Assembly: GCF_006538345.1 (NCBI RefSeq)
Contig: NZ_BJKL01000002.1
Location: forward strand, 434,001-498,000
Reading direction: 5' to 3'
Source: Alteromonas sp. KUL49
Lineage (GTDB): Bacteria > Pseudomonadota > Gammaproteobacteria > Enterobacterales > Alteromonadaceae
DNA length: 64,000 nucleotides
Shown here piece by piece: positions 47,387-56,019 of the stretch. The notes below the pieces were generated by a model, which saw only the letters and a list, made by a program, of their open reading frames with translations, was not told the DNA's origin and ran no database searches. How positions within the stretch are numbered: the stretch's first letter is position 1; every line of letters starts with the position of its first letter. The translations under genes and the position numbers were made by a program.

Positions 47387-48924
47387 ATGCTGTACTCCTC
47401 TTGTAGCGCGGCTACAAGCTTACGTTCGTTATAATTTGTTCGTTGTTCACCAATAATTTGGTAGTCTTCGTGACCTTTACCGGCCACTACTATCAAGTCG
47501 TTCTTATCAGCATTATTGAGGCAATAGCGAATCGCTTGCTCCCTATCAGGCTCAAAAAAAGCGCTTTCTGGATGTGTTAACCCAGTCTTAATGTGCTGTG
47601 CTATAACGTCTGGTGCTTCACTACGACTGTTGTCATTAGTGATAACAATATGATCTGCGCCACGCTCAGCCGCTTCTCCCATCAAAGGTCGTTTGCCCTG
47701 ATCTCTATCACCGCCACAACCAAAAATGCACCATACGTTGCCATTCGTGTGCTTGCGTACACTTTTCAGCAAAGCGATGAGTGCATCTGGCGTATGTGCA
47801 TAATCTACAAGCACATTGGCTTTGTTCTGCATAGCAAATATTTCCATACGCCCAGCCACTGGTGAAATTGAAGGAAGCACGCTAGCGATATCTTCAATTC
47901 GTTCATTCTGTGCCAGTAACACAGCTACCGCACTAAGCACATTGCGAATACTGAACTCTCCCATTAATGGAAGTGATATTAAAAATTGCCCCCAAGACGT
48001 GACCAGATCAAACTCACATCCAGATGGATGATAGGTAACATTTGTGGCGAAACAATGGCGATCTTGAGTTCCTTTATGTTGCTCGTGAAATGATGAGTCT
48101 ATATTCATCCCCGTCCAAACGCGTGTAAGAGAAGATGGGGTATGTTTATCCCAATTAAGGCTTTCACTATCGTTTGCGTTTAGCACTACTGCCTTCAATC
48201 CCGGCTGAAGTAATAGCTTTCGCTTAGCTTCGCCGTAGGCTTCCATTGTTCCGTGATAATCTAAATGGTCTCGCGTCAAGTTTGTGAACACTGCAACATC
48301 AGTTTTAACCTGAGAGAGTCGTCCTTGTACTAACGCATGAGAGCTAGCCTCAAATGCCACATGAGTGACTTGACTCTGGGCAAATTCGGCAAGGGTATAT
48401 TGCATACTTATCGCATCAGGCGTGGTGTTGAGGGCATCACCAGTCCACTGAATTTTTTTACCATCGTAGATACCGGTTCCCAGCGTTCCAATACTTCCAC
48501 ACCGTGAGCCCAAGAGTGCTTTGAGCTGAGTAACCATCTGCACTGTCGAGGTTTTACCATTAGTACCTGTTACTGCAACTGTGGTCATTTTTGACGCTGG
48601 ATAATCATAAAAAGCGGCGGCTAATGATGAAAGCATGGCTGGAAGGTCGTACATGTGTACAATCACGGTATTGCCACGCATCTCAATTTTCCCATGAGAT
48701 GCGAAGTCCTCAGTATGAGAAAACACTGCTCTCGCACCTAAACTTATAGCCTGAGGAATAAAATCTCTGCCGTCTCTTTCATGACCTTTAATCGCCACAA
48801 AAATAAGTTTGGTGTTTACTTGCCTACTATCTAAGGTCAGTCCTTGTACCCGAATATCAGGGGCTGCTATGTCAAATTTAACGAGTAGAGATCTGACACT
48901 TTGTACAAATGCACTAACTACCAC
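47383..48924 (-). CDS. murE: UDP-MurNAc-L-Ala-D-Glu--meso-DAP ligase
   Basis: Adds the third stem residue. The 513-aa ligase has LTLDSRQVNTKLIFVAIKGH, the ATP loop VTGTNGKTSTVQM, the FTNLTRDHLDYHGTMEAY segment, and TNDNSRSEAPDVI. The DNSRxE-type DNSRSEAP motif indicates meso-diaminopimelate rather than lysine. I place the start at GTG 48924, because AGGAG lies 6 nt upstream within the end of ftsI (11-nt overlap). A GTG at 48948 is in frame but has no ribosome-binding site. Confidence 0.95.
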   Translation of the reverse strand: MVVSAFVQSVRSLLVKFDIAAPDIRVQGLTLDSRQVNTKLIFVAIKGHERDGRDFIPQAISLGARAVFSHTEDFASHGKIEMRGNTVIVHMYDLPAMLSSLAAAFYDYPASKMTTVAVTGTNGKTSTVQMVTQLKALLGSRCGSIGTLGTGIYDGKKIQWTGDALNTTPDAISMQYTLAEFAQSQVTHVAFEASSHALVQGRLSQVKTDVAVFTNLTRDHLDYHGTMEAYGEAKRKLLLQPGLKAVVLNANDSESLNWDKHTPSSLTRVWTGMNIDSSFHEQHKGTQDRHCFATNVTYHPSGCEFDLVTSWGQFLISLPLMGEFSIRNVLSAVAVLLAQNERIEDIASVLPSISPVAGRMEIFAMQNKANVLVDYAHTPDALIALLKSVRKHTNGNVWCIFGCGGDRDQGKRPLMGEAAERGADHIVITNDNSRSEAPDVIAQHIKTGLTHPESAFFEPDREQAIRYCLNNADKNDLIVVAGKGHEDYQIIGEQRTNYNERKLVAALQEEYSI

Positions 48925-50686
48925 TGCCGTCTCCTCGTTGTAAGGCACTTGACGTCACTTGCTTGTCGTCCGGCGCAATATTCAACATGTGTAGTGCTCC
49001 GCCCATAATTGAGGAAAATACTGGCGCCGCAGTATCTCCCGCATGGTACAAATCACCACCAGGTTCATTAATAAGTACAACAGTAACTAACTTAGGATTT
49101 GATACGGGTGCAATACCTGCGAATATATTGACGTATTCCTCGCCATAACCACCAGCAACAGCCTTTCGGCTTGTGCCGGTTTTTCCGGCAACTCGATATC
49201 CAGGCACAGCTGCTTGCCTAGCCGTGCCTCCTCGTTGTGTAACACTTTCCATCATGTGAACAAGCGCTTTTGCACTAGCCTCGCTCACGACCCGTTCTTC
49301 TTGCTCTTGCCAACCTGCCTGTTCGTCTGTTTGAATAATGTTGAGTGGGCGCTTTATACCGCCCGTAGCCAATGTGGTGTAAAGCCGCCCTAACTGCGCA
49401 GTTGTCACCGAAATACCGTAGCCAAATGACAATGTAGCCAACTCAAACTCTGACCAACGGTTGCGCTCGTAGAAAATACCACTGCTCTCGCCTGCCATAT
49501 TTAGACCCGTGTCAGACATCAAACCCATGTTGTAATAGGTATCTAACAAAAACTCTTTTGGTACAGACAACGCAAGCTTTGAGGTTCCCATATTGCTCGA
49601 GTGCTGGATAATTTCTTCTAGCGTTAGCTCACCGTAATTACGCGAGTCTTTTACTAAACTCCCCCCTAAACGCATCCACCCGGGATAAGTATCGACGGTA
49701 TCGTTGGGCTGAACGTCGCCAAACTCTAATGCAGAAAGTACGGCGAGTGGTTTGAGTGATGAACCGGGTTCAAAGGCATCAGTTATTACTCGATTACGCA
49801 TTCGGTGCGGAGAAATATTAGCGCGGTTGTTAGGGTTGAAAGACGGCGCGTTAACCATGGCGAGCACGTCACCAGATTCAACGTCGATAACAATCGCCGA
49901 CGCAGAACTGGCCTTGTAGTACATCATGGCTTCTTTGATCTCTTTGTACGCCAATGCTTGTATGCGCTGATCGATGGTTAGCGCTAGATTTCCCGCTTCC
50001 TCACCTGAAGTAGTTTCAAGGATTTCAACTTGACGGCCTTTAGCATCACGACGGAATTTGCGCGACCCCGGCGTTCCAGTAAGCCAGTCGTCATAGCGTC
50101 GTTCTAACCCTTCTACACCCTCGTCATCGACATTAGTCATGCCAAGTAGCTGTGCTGAAACTTCACCGGTGGGATAATAGCGTCGACTTTCTCGGCGTAA
50201 ATAAATACCTGGAATAGCGAGCTTGCTTACGTATTCTGCCATGGCAGGCGACACTTGACGCTGTAAGTACACAAATCGTCGTTGGGGATTACTTACTCGT
50301 TCTTTTAACTCTTCTACGTCTCTTCCAAGCACATCAGCCAGAGCTTGCCAGCGACGTTGGTCTGCCAACGCTTTTTGCTCAGCTATAACCTTTGGATCAG
50401 CATAAATTGCTCTAACAGGTACACTGACCGCAAGCTCCACACCATTGCGATCGGTAATAATACCCCGATAAGTTGGCATATCTCGGGTACGAAGGGTTCG
50501 GTTGTCACCTTGTTGAATAAGTTCGTCTGGTTCGATTACTTGAATAAAAGCAGCCCGCGCCGCTAAGACGACAAAAACCATAACCACGACGATAAGCACA
50601 ACGACAAAACGCCAATGCACCATGCTCGGTTTTACATTTTGTTTTGCGCCTTTTGTGAGTGTGCGCTTAGTCGCTAGTGCGGTCAT
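48914..50686 (-). CDS. ftsI: Septal penicillin-binding protein 3 FtsI
   Basis: Septal transpeptidase partnering FtsW. The 590-aa class B PBP has one membrane helix (about residues 26-48), the RGIITDRNGVELA start of the PBP dimerisation domain, and a transpeptidase domain. Active-site motifs are the SxxK at S309-K312 (PGSSLKP), SSN in HSSNMG, and KTG in VAGKTGTSRK. There are no PASTA domains. Its start overlaps ftsL by ATGA. Confidence 0.97.
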   Translation of the reverse strand: MTALATKRTLTKGAKQNVKPSMVHWRFVVVLIVVVMVFVVLAARAAFIQVIEPDELIQQGDNRTLRTRDMPTYRGIITDRNGVELAVSVPVRAIYADPKVIAEQKALADQRRWQALADVLGRDVEELKERVSNPQRRFVYLQRQVSPAMAEYVSKLAIPGIYLRRESRRYYPTGEVSAQLLGMTNVDDEGVEGLERRYDDWLTGTPGSRKFRRDAKGRQVEILETTSGEEAGNLALTIDQRIQALAYKEIKEAMMYYKASSASAIVIDVESGDVLAMVNAPSFNPNNRANISPHRMRNRVITDAFEPGSSLKPLAVLSALEFGDVQPNDTVDTYPGWMRLGGSLVKDSRNYGELTLEEIIQHSSNMGTSKLALSVPKEFLLDTYYNMGLMSDTGLNMAGESSGIFYERNRWSEFELATLSFGYGISVTTAQLGRLYTTLATGGIKRPLNIIQTDEQAGWQEQEERVVSEASAKALVHMMESVTQRGGTARQAAVPGYRVAGKTGTSRKAVAGGYGEEYVNIFAGIAPVSNPKLVTVVLINEPGGDLYHAGDTAAPVFSSIMGGALHMLNIAPDDKQVTSSALQRGDGSGS

Positions 50687-51018
50687 TTTAACCTCACTAT
50701 GACTTCATCATCAGCAGTGGGGCGATACATACCCAATTGCTGCTCTACTCGAGTTTCAATGCGGTTGTGCTCTGTGAGAGAGCGCTGTTCTAATACTAAG
50801 TTGCGCCACTCTACGTCTAAGTTATCCTTCTCCATCATCAGCAATTCAAGAGCGATAACTTGCTGTCGATTATGGTGCGTGCTCAACGTCACAGCCATAG
50901 CACTTAGCATTACCATTAAATACAACAAAACCCGCAGTTTGTTGCGGGTTAAATCTGAAACAATGATGAGCAATAAGCTGAAGTTAGTATTAGCCTTGTT
51001 TGGCTTACCTCTCGTCAT
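50683..51018 (-). CDS. ftsL: Cell division protein FtsL
   Basis: Small bitopic divisome protein of 111 aa. It has a cytoplasmic N-terminus, a membrane helix (about residues 28-46) and a periplasmic leucine-zipper-like coiled coil ([20 protein letters not shown] onward) that pairs with FtsB. It is identified by size, topology and its invariable place between rsmH and ftsI, with ATGA overlaps on both sides. Confidence 0.92.
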   Translation of the reverse strand: MTRGKPNKANTNFSLLLIIVSDLTRNKLRVLLYLMVMLSAMAVTLSTHHNRQQVIALELLMMEKDNLDVEWRNLVLEQRSLTEHNRIETRVEQQLGMYRPTADDEVIVRLK

Positions 51019-51956
51019 AATTTCTCGGCCACCCTGAGTACTGAACTACGTGACCGCGTGTTCCTTTCAATCTCATCTGGCGAGGGTTTTATCGCCTTGC
51101 CCAGTGATTTTAATACTTTATCTGCATCTATCTCCGCTTGAGTAATTGGAAGGTTGTGCGGTACGGCCTTCCCTCTACTTTGCTCCTTAATGAAGCGCTT
51201 AACTAAACGATCTTCCAGTGAATGAAAAGAGATAACAGCAAGTCTGCCCGAAGGCTTTAGAACACTTGTTGCCGCTTTTAAACCAACACGTAGCTGGTCT
51301 AATTCAGCGTTAATGTATATGCGAATGCCCTGGAAGGCGCGAGTAGCAGGATGTTTAAACTTGTCTTTTACAGGTACCGCTTTGTCGATAATATCTGCAA
51401 GCTGTGCGGTGCGAGTAATAGGGGTTTCTTCACGAGTATTTACGATTGCATGAGCAATGCGTTTACCAAACTTTTCCTCACCAAACTCTTTGATGACCTG
51501 TGTAATGTCTTGCTCTTCTGCATGCGCTAGCCACTCTGCTGCACTTTCACCGCGAGTGGTATCCATACGCATATCTAACGGGCCGTCGCGCAAAAAGCTA
51601 AATCCGCGATCAGCATCATCTAGTTGAGGTGATGAGACGCCCAAGTCCATCAATACGCCATCAATCTCACCTGACAACCCCATAGCTTCGAGCTGCTCAG
51701 CCATGTCGCCAAAAGGGGAATGTACTATGGTAAAACGAGGATCGCTGGCGAAGCGTTTTGATGACTCAATAGCTTGAGGATCGCGATCGAAAGCAATAAG
51801 TCTTCCGTTTTCACCTAAATTTGCGAGGATTTCGCCAGAGTGTCCGCCTCTACCAAATGTAGCATCAACGTATATGCCATCAGGTTTGATTGCCAGTGCA
51901 TCAATACACTCATGCAAGAGTACGGAAATATGTTTGAAAGTGCTTTCCTGACTCAT
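51015..51956 (-). CDS. rsmH: 16S rRNA m4C1402 methyltransferase RsmH
   Basis: SAM-dependent N4-methyltransferase for C1402 of 16S rRNA (formerly MraW). The 313-aa protein begins with [13 protein letters not shown], followed by the SAM motif [15 protein letters not shown] and FDRDPQA. Further segments are [27 protein letters not shown] and [15 protein letters not shown]. It overlaps mraZ and ftsL by ATGA. Second gene of the dcw cluster. Confidence 0.97.
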   Translation of the reverse strand: MSQESTFKHISVLLHECIDALAIKPDGIYVDATFGRGGHSGEILANLGENGRLIAFDRDPQAIESSKRFASDPRFTIVHSPFGDMAEQLEAMGLSGEIDGVLMDLGVSSPQLDDADRGFSFLRDGPLDMRMDTTRGESAAEWLAHAEEQDITQVIKEFGEEKFGKRIAHAIVNTREETPITRTAQLADIIDKAVPVKDKFKHPATRAFQGIRIYINAELDQLRVGLKAATSVLKPSGRLAVISFHSLEDRLVKRFIKEQSRGKAVPHNLPITQAEIDADKVLKSLGKAIKPSPDEIERNTRSRSSVLRVAEKL

Positions 51957-52411
51957 AGCGAGAAATCCTGTAGGCGTTCAGTTAATTCAAATTCACCTTT
52001 GCGCTCAGTATCCATATCAAGCTCAATTTGATCGGCCCATTCCTGAGCGTCCCAAATTTCGAAACGGTTTAACTGACCAACTAACATGACTTCTTTTGAT
52101 AAGTGGGCGTGAGCTCTAAGAGGCGTGGGTACGAGAATACGACCACTCTTGTCCATTTCCCCCTCAGTGGCATAACCCAAGAGCAATCGCTGCATGCGTC
52201 GCTCAGCAGGAATCGTACTAGAGAATTTGCTCAACTTGAGCTCGATCTCTTCCCATTCGGGAAGTGGGTAAAGCAGCAAACAACTCTGTGTTGTATCTAT
52301 CGTGCAGACCAGTTGTCCGTCGCAATCATCCAGCAGTGATTGACGATACTTCGTTGGTATCGCTAACCTGCCTTTGGTGTCAAGATTGATTGCGTTAGCG
52401 CCGCGGAACAT
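51953..52411 (-). CDS. mraZ: Transcriptional regulator MraZ
   Basis: AbrB-like regulator of the dcw cluster; in E. coli it binds repeats in its own leader and represses the operon. The 152-aa protein has two SpoVT/AbrB-type repeats: [15 protein letters not shown] (about 9-23) and [17 protein letters not shown] (about 86-102), the typical DxxGR signatures. Three putative binding boxes lie upstream of the gene. First gene of the cluster. Confidence 0.97.
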   Translation of the reverse strand: MFRGANAINLDTKGRLAIPTKYRQSLLDDCDGQLVCTIDTTQSCLLLYPLPEWEEIELKLSKFSSTIPAERRMQRLLLGYATEGEMDKSGRILVPTPLRAHAHLSKEVMLVGQLNRFEIWDAQEWADQIELDMDTERKGEFELTERLQDFSL

Positions 52412-52486
52412 TCCCCTAGCCTTTTATATTTTGCTCTTAGTTTTCTTATTTTTTGAGTACTGATCTGCAAAACGATGATGGTTAGA

Positions 52487-52511
52487 TCCACAATTCGCCA
52501 CATTTACCCAC
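52487..52511 (-). promoter_or_regulatory. Three MraZ boxes (10-bp-spaced GTGGN repeats)
   Basis: On the minus strand GTGGG (52507-52511), GTGGC (52497-52501) and GTGGA (52487-52491) recur with an exact 10-bp period. This matches the arrangement known for MraZ operators (TGGGN repeats spaced by 5 nt). They sit just downstream of the predicted start point, a position suited to repression. Confidence 0.8.
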
Positions 52512-52519
52512 TAATTGAC

Positions 52520-52549
52520 AGTTTAGGTATCATTGATCCCCACTGTCAA
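52520..52549 (-). promoter_or_regulatory. Predicted mraZ promoter of the dcw cluster
   Basis: On the minus strand a perfect -35 TTGACA (52544-52549) and TAAACT (52520-52525) are separated by 18 nt. Transcription would start near 52513, immediately before the MraZ boxes. The 359-nt gap between mraZ and the PEP-CTERM-like gene contains this, the boxes and one terminator. Confidence 0.7.
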
Positions 52550-52693
52550 GGAAAAATACGCACGCTAAGCCACGTATTTACTGGGTTAGAGCTGTTTATT
52601 TATACAGTAAAAAACAAAAGTGATTGATAACGCAGTAGAAATATTGAGAGCGATAATTGCAGTAAAAAAACTCGAGAGGAAAGAGAGGCAAAG

Positions 52694-52733
52694 AAAAACG
52701 CCCGAGTTGTGTTTTACAATCTCGGGCGTTTAA
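52694..52733 (-). terminator. Terminator after the PEP-CTERM-like gene
   Basis: Arms AAACGCCCGAG (52696-52706) and CTCGGGCGTTT (52721-52731) form an 11-bp stem with a 14-nt loop. On the minus strand it is followed by a T run. Confidence 0.85.
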
Positions 52734-52770
52734 AAGCGTAGAATCTAACTAGACTCCAAGCAGAGTCGAA

Positions 52771-53391
52771 TTACTTGCGAGCAAAACGACGCGTTCCCAT
52801 AAGAACAAGGGCTAAACCTAGAAGTGCAAACGACTGAGGTGAAGATACCTCTGCTGCAAACTCACCATTAATTTGAACACGGGCTGATGCGTTTGGTGCT
52901 TGAACATTATTAGCGTAAAACGCGATAACGTTGGTTCCAGTTTGTAGGAATGAAGATACGTCAATAGCTGAAGCAATATCGTTAGCGAAGCCGTTGCTGT
53001 CTGAATAAACTAGATCACCGTTTACGTAAATTGAACCATCATCGTCAAATGAACCAATAAGCTCAGCAATTGTTGGAAGTTCAGTCAGTGTGAATACAGT
53101 GCGAGCAACGATAGAAGTATTACCAGAAACGCTTGTCCCATCATTTGACCAAATGTTTAGCCAACCACCACCCATCGATGAAACTTCTACAGCATTGAAC
53201 CAACCGGTGAGATCGAATACCGCATCTGAATTCCAGTCTTCATCTTGACCGTTGGTGAAAGATGAGCCGTCGTTAACAAACCAGTCTGTCGTAGTTTGGA
53301 CGATTACCGCTGCGGAAGCAGTCGCGGAAACAAGTGATGTTGCTAGCAAGAACGCTGCAACTTTTACGTGCTTTAGGAATTGTGTTTTCAT
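52771..53391 (-). CDS. Exported protein with PEP-CTERM-like sorting tail
   Basis: A 206-aa protein with a signal peptide (cleavage near residue 27, after SATASA). A beta-rich domain has GSIYVNGDLVYSD and LQTGTNVIAFYANN, a pattern seen in jelly-roll carbohydrate-binding folds. The C-terminal tail has SSPQSFALLGLALVLMGTRR followed by FARK. The tail has the layout of an exosortase signal (short motif, membrane helix, basic end), but SPQ replaces the canonical PEP, so assignment is probable rather than certain. A sigma-54 promoter precedes it, and the PrsR/PrsK pair that controls such genes is encoded about 6 kb away. Function is unknown. Confidence 0.72.
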   Translation of the reverse strand: MKTQFLKHVKVAAFLLATSLVSATASAAVIVQTTTDWFVNDGSSFTNGQDEDWNSDAVFDLTGWFNAVEVSSMGGGWLNIWSNDGTSVSGNTSIVARTVFTLTELPTIAELIGSFDDDGSIYVNGDLVYSDSNGFANDIASAIDVSSFLQTGTNVIAFYANNVQAPNASARVQINGEFAAEVSSPQSFALLGLALVLMGTRRFARK

Positions 53392-53492
53392 TAATTTACC
53401 TTTTAGTGTTCAACTTCTACTTAGCTAAAAGTACATCTAGCACTGTTTTTGGCTACTCGCTCAAAAAACAAAGCAATACTAAAGTCGAAATA

Positions 53493-53508
53493 AGCAATTA
53501 ACAGACCA
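53493..53508 (-). promoter_or_regulatory. Sigma-54 promoter of the PEP-CTERM-like gene
   Basis: On the minus strand TGGTCTGTTAATTGCT fits the -24/-12 consensus TGGCACGNNNNTTGCW. It has the invariant GG and GC exactly 10 nt apart and an intact TTGCT. Transcription would start near 53482, about 90 nt before the ATG. I see no comparable sigma-70 elements in this gap. Confidence 0.65.
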
Positions 53509-53603
53509 TCAAATTAAACTTTAATATTTTCATGTAATTAGAGAATAAAATCCGAGTAAACACACACAAGGCCCTATCGATTGTAAAAAATTTAGACATC
53601 AAT

Positions 53604-53637
53604 AAAAAAGCCCCTTCCAGCGTTGGAGAGGGGCTTC
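53604..53637 (-). terminator. Terminator after the SapC gene
   Basis: On the minus strand AAGCCCC-TCTCCA and TGGAAGGGGCTT pair around a short loop with one bulge, followed by six Ts. Confidence 0.85.
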
Positions 53638-53675
53638 AACTATTATTTTGGCGCTACGAGCACCCACCAAAAGCT

Positions 53676-54434
53676 TTATTGAGCAGCTGGTGCTTCCTCG
53701 TCTTTTGCCACAGAAAGTTGCATGCTACGAATAGGGTTCTCTGTGTCATTTGACAATTCAACCAAGCGATTGAGTTGTCCTAGTGACATCATTAATGCGT
53801 AAAGCGCGCCCAAAAAGCCTGACTTATGAAGTTCTAGCACCGTTTCTTCCGGTAGCTCCATAAGCTTCTTCTCATTGATGCTTAACATACCTGTTACGTT
53901 GCGTTGCTGGCCGCTTTGATATGTCAGACGAATTTGAATAGGATCTAGCAGATCTAATTCAACAATTTTTTGAACAAAACGTTGCGTCAATAGTTCGCTA
54001 TTTGCAAGGTCAGCAAGAAACTGCTGACGATTTTTAAGGAAATCAGACGCCTCACCATCAGCAGTAAATAATGGCTGACCTTCCTCGCTGATCGAATCAC
54101 TATTTTCATCAATGAATACACCCAGCTTGTCGCCATCTGGGCGGACGTCAAACGGATAACGCAGTACATTAGAAGGGACATGTGGCCCTTTCCAGCTATC
54201 ACCCGTCAAGAAAAGGTTCTGACTTTGCTCCATACCAAGCATAGCTACAACGTGATAACGATCTGAGCCTGGGTCTTTAATCAATACAATTGGCATAGTG
54301 CTCGCTAGCTGAGCGAATTCTTTGATGGTTGCCGCGGCTAAATGAGTATCTTTTGCATATTTAAATGAGTTGTTTACCGCAATCTTAAGGTCTTTATGCT
54401 TTTCTTTGTCTAGCGGTACGTAGTTAATTGCCAT
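53676..54434 (-). CDS. SapC family protein
   Basis: A 252-aa cytoplasmic-looking protein with the SapC layout. It has HLAAATIKEFAQLASTMPIVLIKD near the N-terminus (contiguous strand-helix), an LRYPFDV segment, LFTADGEASDFLK in the middle, and a C-terminal LHKSGFLGALYALMMSLGQL. The family is named after a Campylobacter S-layer locus gene, but its role here is unknown. In related bacteria SapC genes often accompany TonB receptors or tryptophan halogenases; none is adjacent, so it stands alone with its own terminator. The 327-nt gap to the divergent dipeptidase shows no other gene. Confidence 0.75.
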   Translation of the reverse strand: MAINYVPLDKEKHKDLKIAVNNSFKYAKDTHLAAATIKEFAQLASTMPIVLIKDPGSDRYHVVAMLGMEQSQNLFLTGDSWKGPHVPSNVLRYPFDVRPDGDKLGVFIDENSDSISEEGQPLFTADGEASDFLKNRQQFLADLANSELLTQRFVQKIVELDLLDPIQIRLTYQSGQQRNVTGMLSINEKKLMELPEETVLELHKSGFLGALYALMMSLGQLNRLVELSNDTENPIRSMQLSVAKDEEAPAAQ

Positions 54435-54761
54435 ATTTCATTCTCTTACTTGTTTATTGTGGCTTCCTGTCCATGGGATGATGATGGTTACCACGAAACT
54501 AACTTTATTGATCTTATTTGCTGCTTTGATATTGCAATAAGTGGTCACGGAGTATCACCCATAAGCCGCAGCAAGTCACGTTCAAAGCGCGTAACATATT
54601 TTAAATTTTCGTTACAACCCTTATAACATTGGGCTTTGTGTGCGCAATTCAACACTTTTCTTGATTGTCTGACGTAATTAATTTTCGTAGTCTTGAATAA
54701 GGATTGCGGATAGACGCTTTACTCCCCTAACGAAGAACACAAAAAAGAACAAGGAATAACA

Positions 54762-55967
54762 ATGAAAGCCCCATTCAAAAAGCGTTACATTGCAATGATT
54801 TTGAGTTCCATGATGGCCTTATCAAACAACGCTAACGCTATTGAAGTTTCAGAAAAAGCAGTACAGATTGCACACGATACCATTATCGTAGATGGTCATA
54901 TCGACGTACCATATCGAGTAAATCGAGGTTGGGTCGACGTCACCGAGGCTACCGAAGGTGGGGATTTTGATTACCCCCGTGCGGTTAAAGGCGGCCTAAA
55001 TGCACCTTTTATGTCGATATATGTACCGGCTAGTCTGGATAATTCACCTGAGTCAACTCAGCTGGCTCACGTCCTCATTGATCAGGTGGAAGCTATTGTC
55101 GCAAGAGCGCCAGATAAATTTGCTATTGCCAAGAGCACTGCGGATGTGGAGGAACAGTTCGAAAAAGGTCTCATTTCTCTCCCATTAGGTATGGAAAATG
55201 GTTCTCCGATTCAAGGAAACTTAGACACCCTAGCTTTGTTTTACGAGCGCGGAATACGATACATAACGTTAGCACATAGCCAATCCAACCACATTTCTGA
55301 TTCTTCTTATGATTTACGCAGGCAATGGAAAGGCCTAAGTCCTTTTGGTAAATCGCTGATCACAGAGATGAATAACATTGGCATCATGATTGATATCTCT
55401 CATGTATCTGATGACGCGTTTTATCAAGCCGTGGCACTGACTAAGGTTCCAGTGATCGCTTCACATTCATCGTTGCGTCGTTTTACACCAGACTTCGAAC
55501 GCAATATGGACGATGATATGGTTAAAGCACTCGGAGAGAATGGCGGCGTCATTATGATTAACTTTGGCTCAGGGTTCGTATCCAAAGCCGCAAGACAGTG
55601 GCGAGCGGGATACACCCAAGCACGAAATGCAATTGTGGAGGCCGAAGGCGACGAAAGTCCTAAACTAGAGAACTTTGACGAAACTTATCGCGCTGAAAAC
55701 CCATATCCTTATTCAACCCTTGATGAAGTGTTGGATCACATTGATCACGTAGTGAAACTGGTAGGTATCGATCACGTGGGTATTGGCTCAGACTATGATG
55801 GTGTTGGTGACTCATTACCCATCGATTTAAAGGATGTATCGACCTTTCCTAACTTGGTTCAAGGAATGCTTAATCGAGGTTACAGTGAGGCGGACATCAA
55901 GAAAGTGCTTAGTGGTAATTTATTAAGAGTTTGGAAAGCCGTAGAAGTTTACGCAGCTGCCCATTAA
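54762..55967 (+). CDS. Exported membrane-type dipeptidase (M19)
   Basis: A 401-aa metallopeptidase with a signal peptide (cleavage near residue 26, after NANA). The dinuclear-zinc features of renal dipeptidase are present: VDGHIDVPYR (His/Asp), the bridging-Glu region LPLGMENGSPIQG, ISHVSDDAFYQA, IASHSSLRRF, and VGIGSDYDGVGD. It would cleave dipeptides in the periplasm or outside the cell. Transcribed alone; a short GC-rich hairpin follows. Confidence 0.92.
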   Translation: MKAPFKKRYIAMILSSMMALSNNANAIEVSEKAVQIAHDTIIVDGHIDVPYRVNRGWVDVTEATEGGDFDYPRAVKGGLNAPFMSIYVPASLDNSPESTQLAHVLIDQVEAIVARAPDKFAIAKSTADVEEQFEKGLISLPLGMENGSPIQGNLDTLALFYERGIRYITLAHSQSNHISDSSYDLRRQWKGLSPFGKSLITEMNNIGIMIDISHVSDDAFYQAVALTKVPVIASHSSLRRFTPDFERNMDDDMVKALGENGGVIMINFGSGFVSKAARQWRAGYTQARNAIVEAEGDESPKLENFDETYRAENPYPYSTLDEVLDHIDHVVKLVGIDHVGIGSDYDGVGDSLPIDLKDVSTFPNLVQGMLNRGYSEADIKKVLSGNLLRVWKAVEVYAAAH

Positions 55968-55989
55968 TCACTGTATAAATATTGAGTCA

Positions 55990-56009
55990 ACGCGCCCAAT
56001 CGGGCGCGT
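55990..56009. terminator. GC-rich hairpin between convergent genes
   Basis: ACGCGCCC, loop AATC, GGGCGCGT: a perfect 8-bp stem between the dipeptidase and the broken hydrolase. It lacks a proper T run, so it is a weak or Rho-assisted terminator at best. Confidence 0.5.
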
Positions 56010-56019
56010 ATAAAGACTA

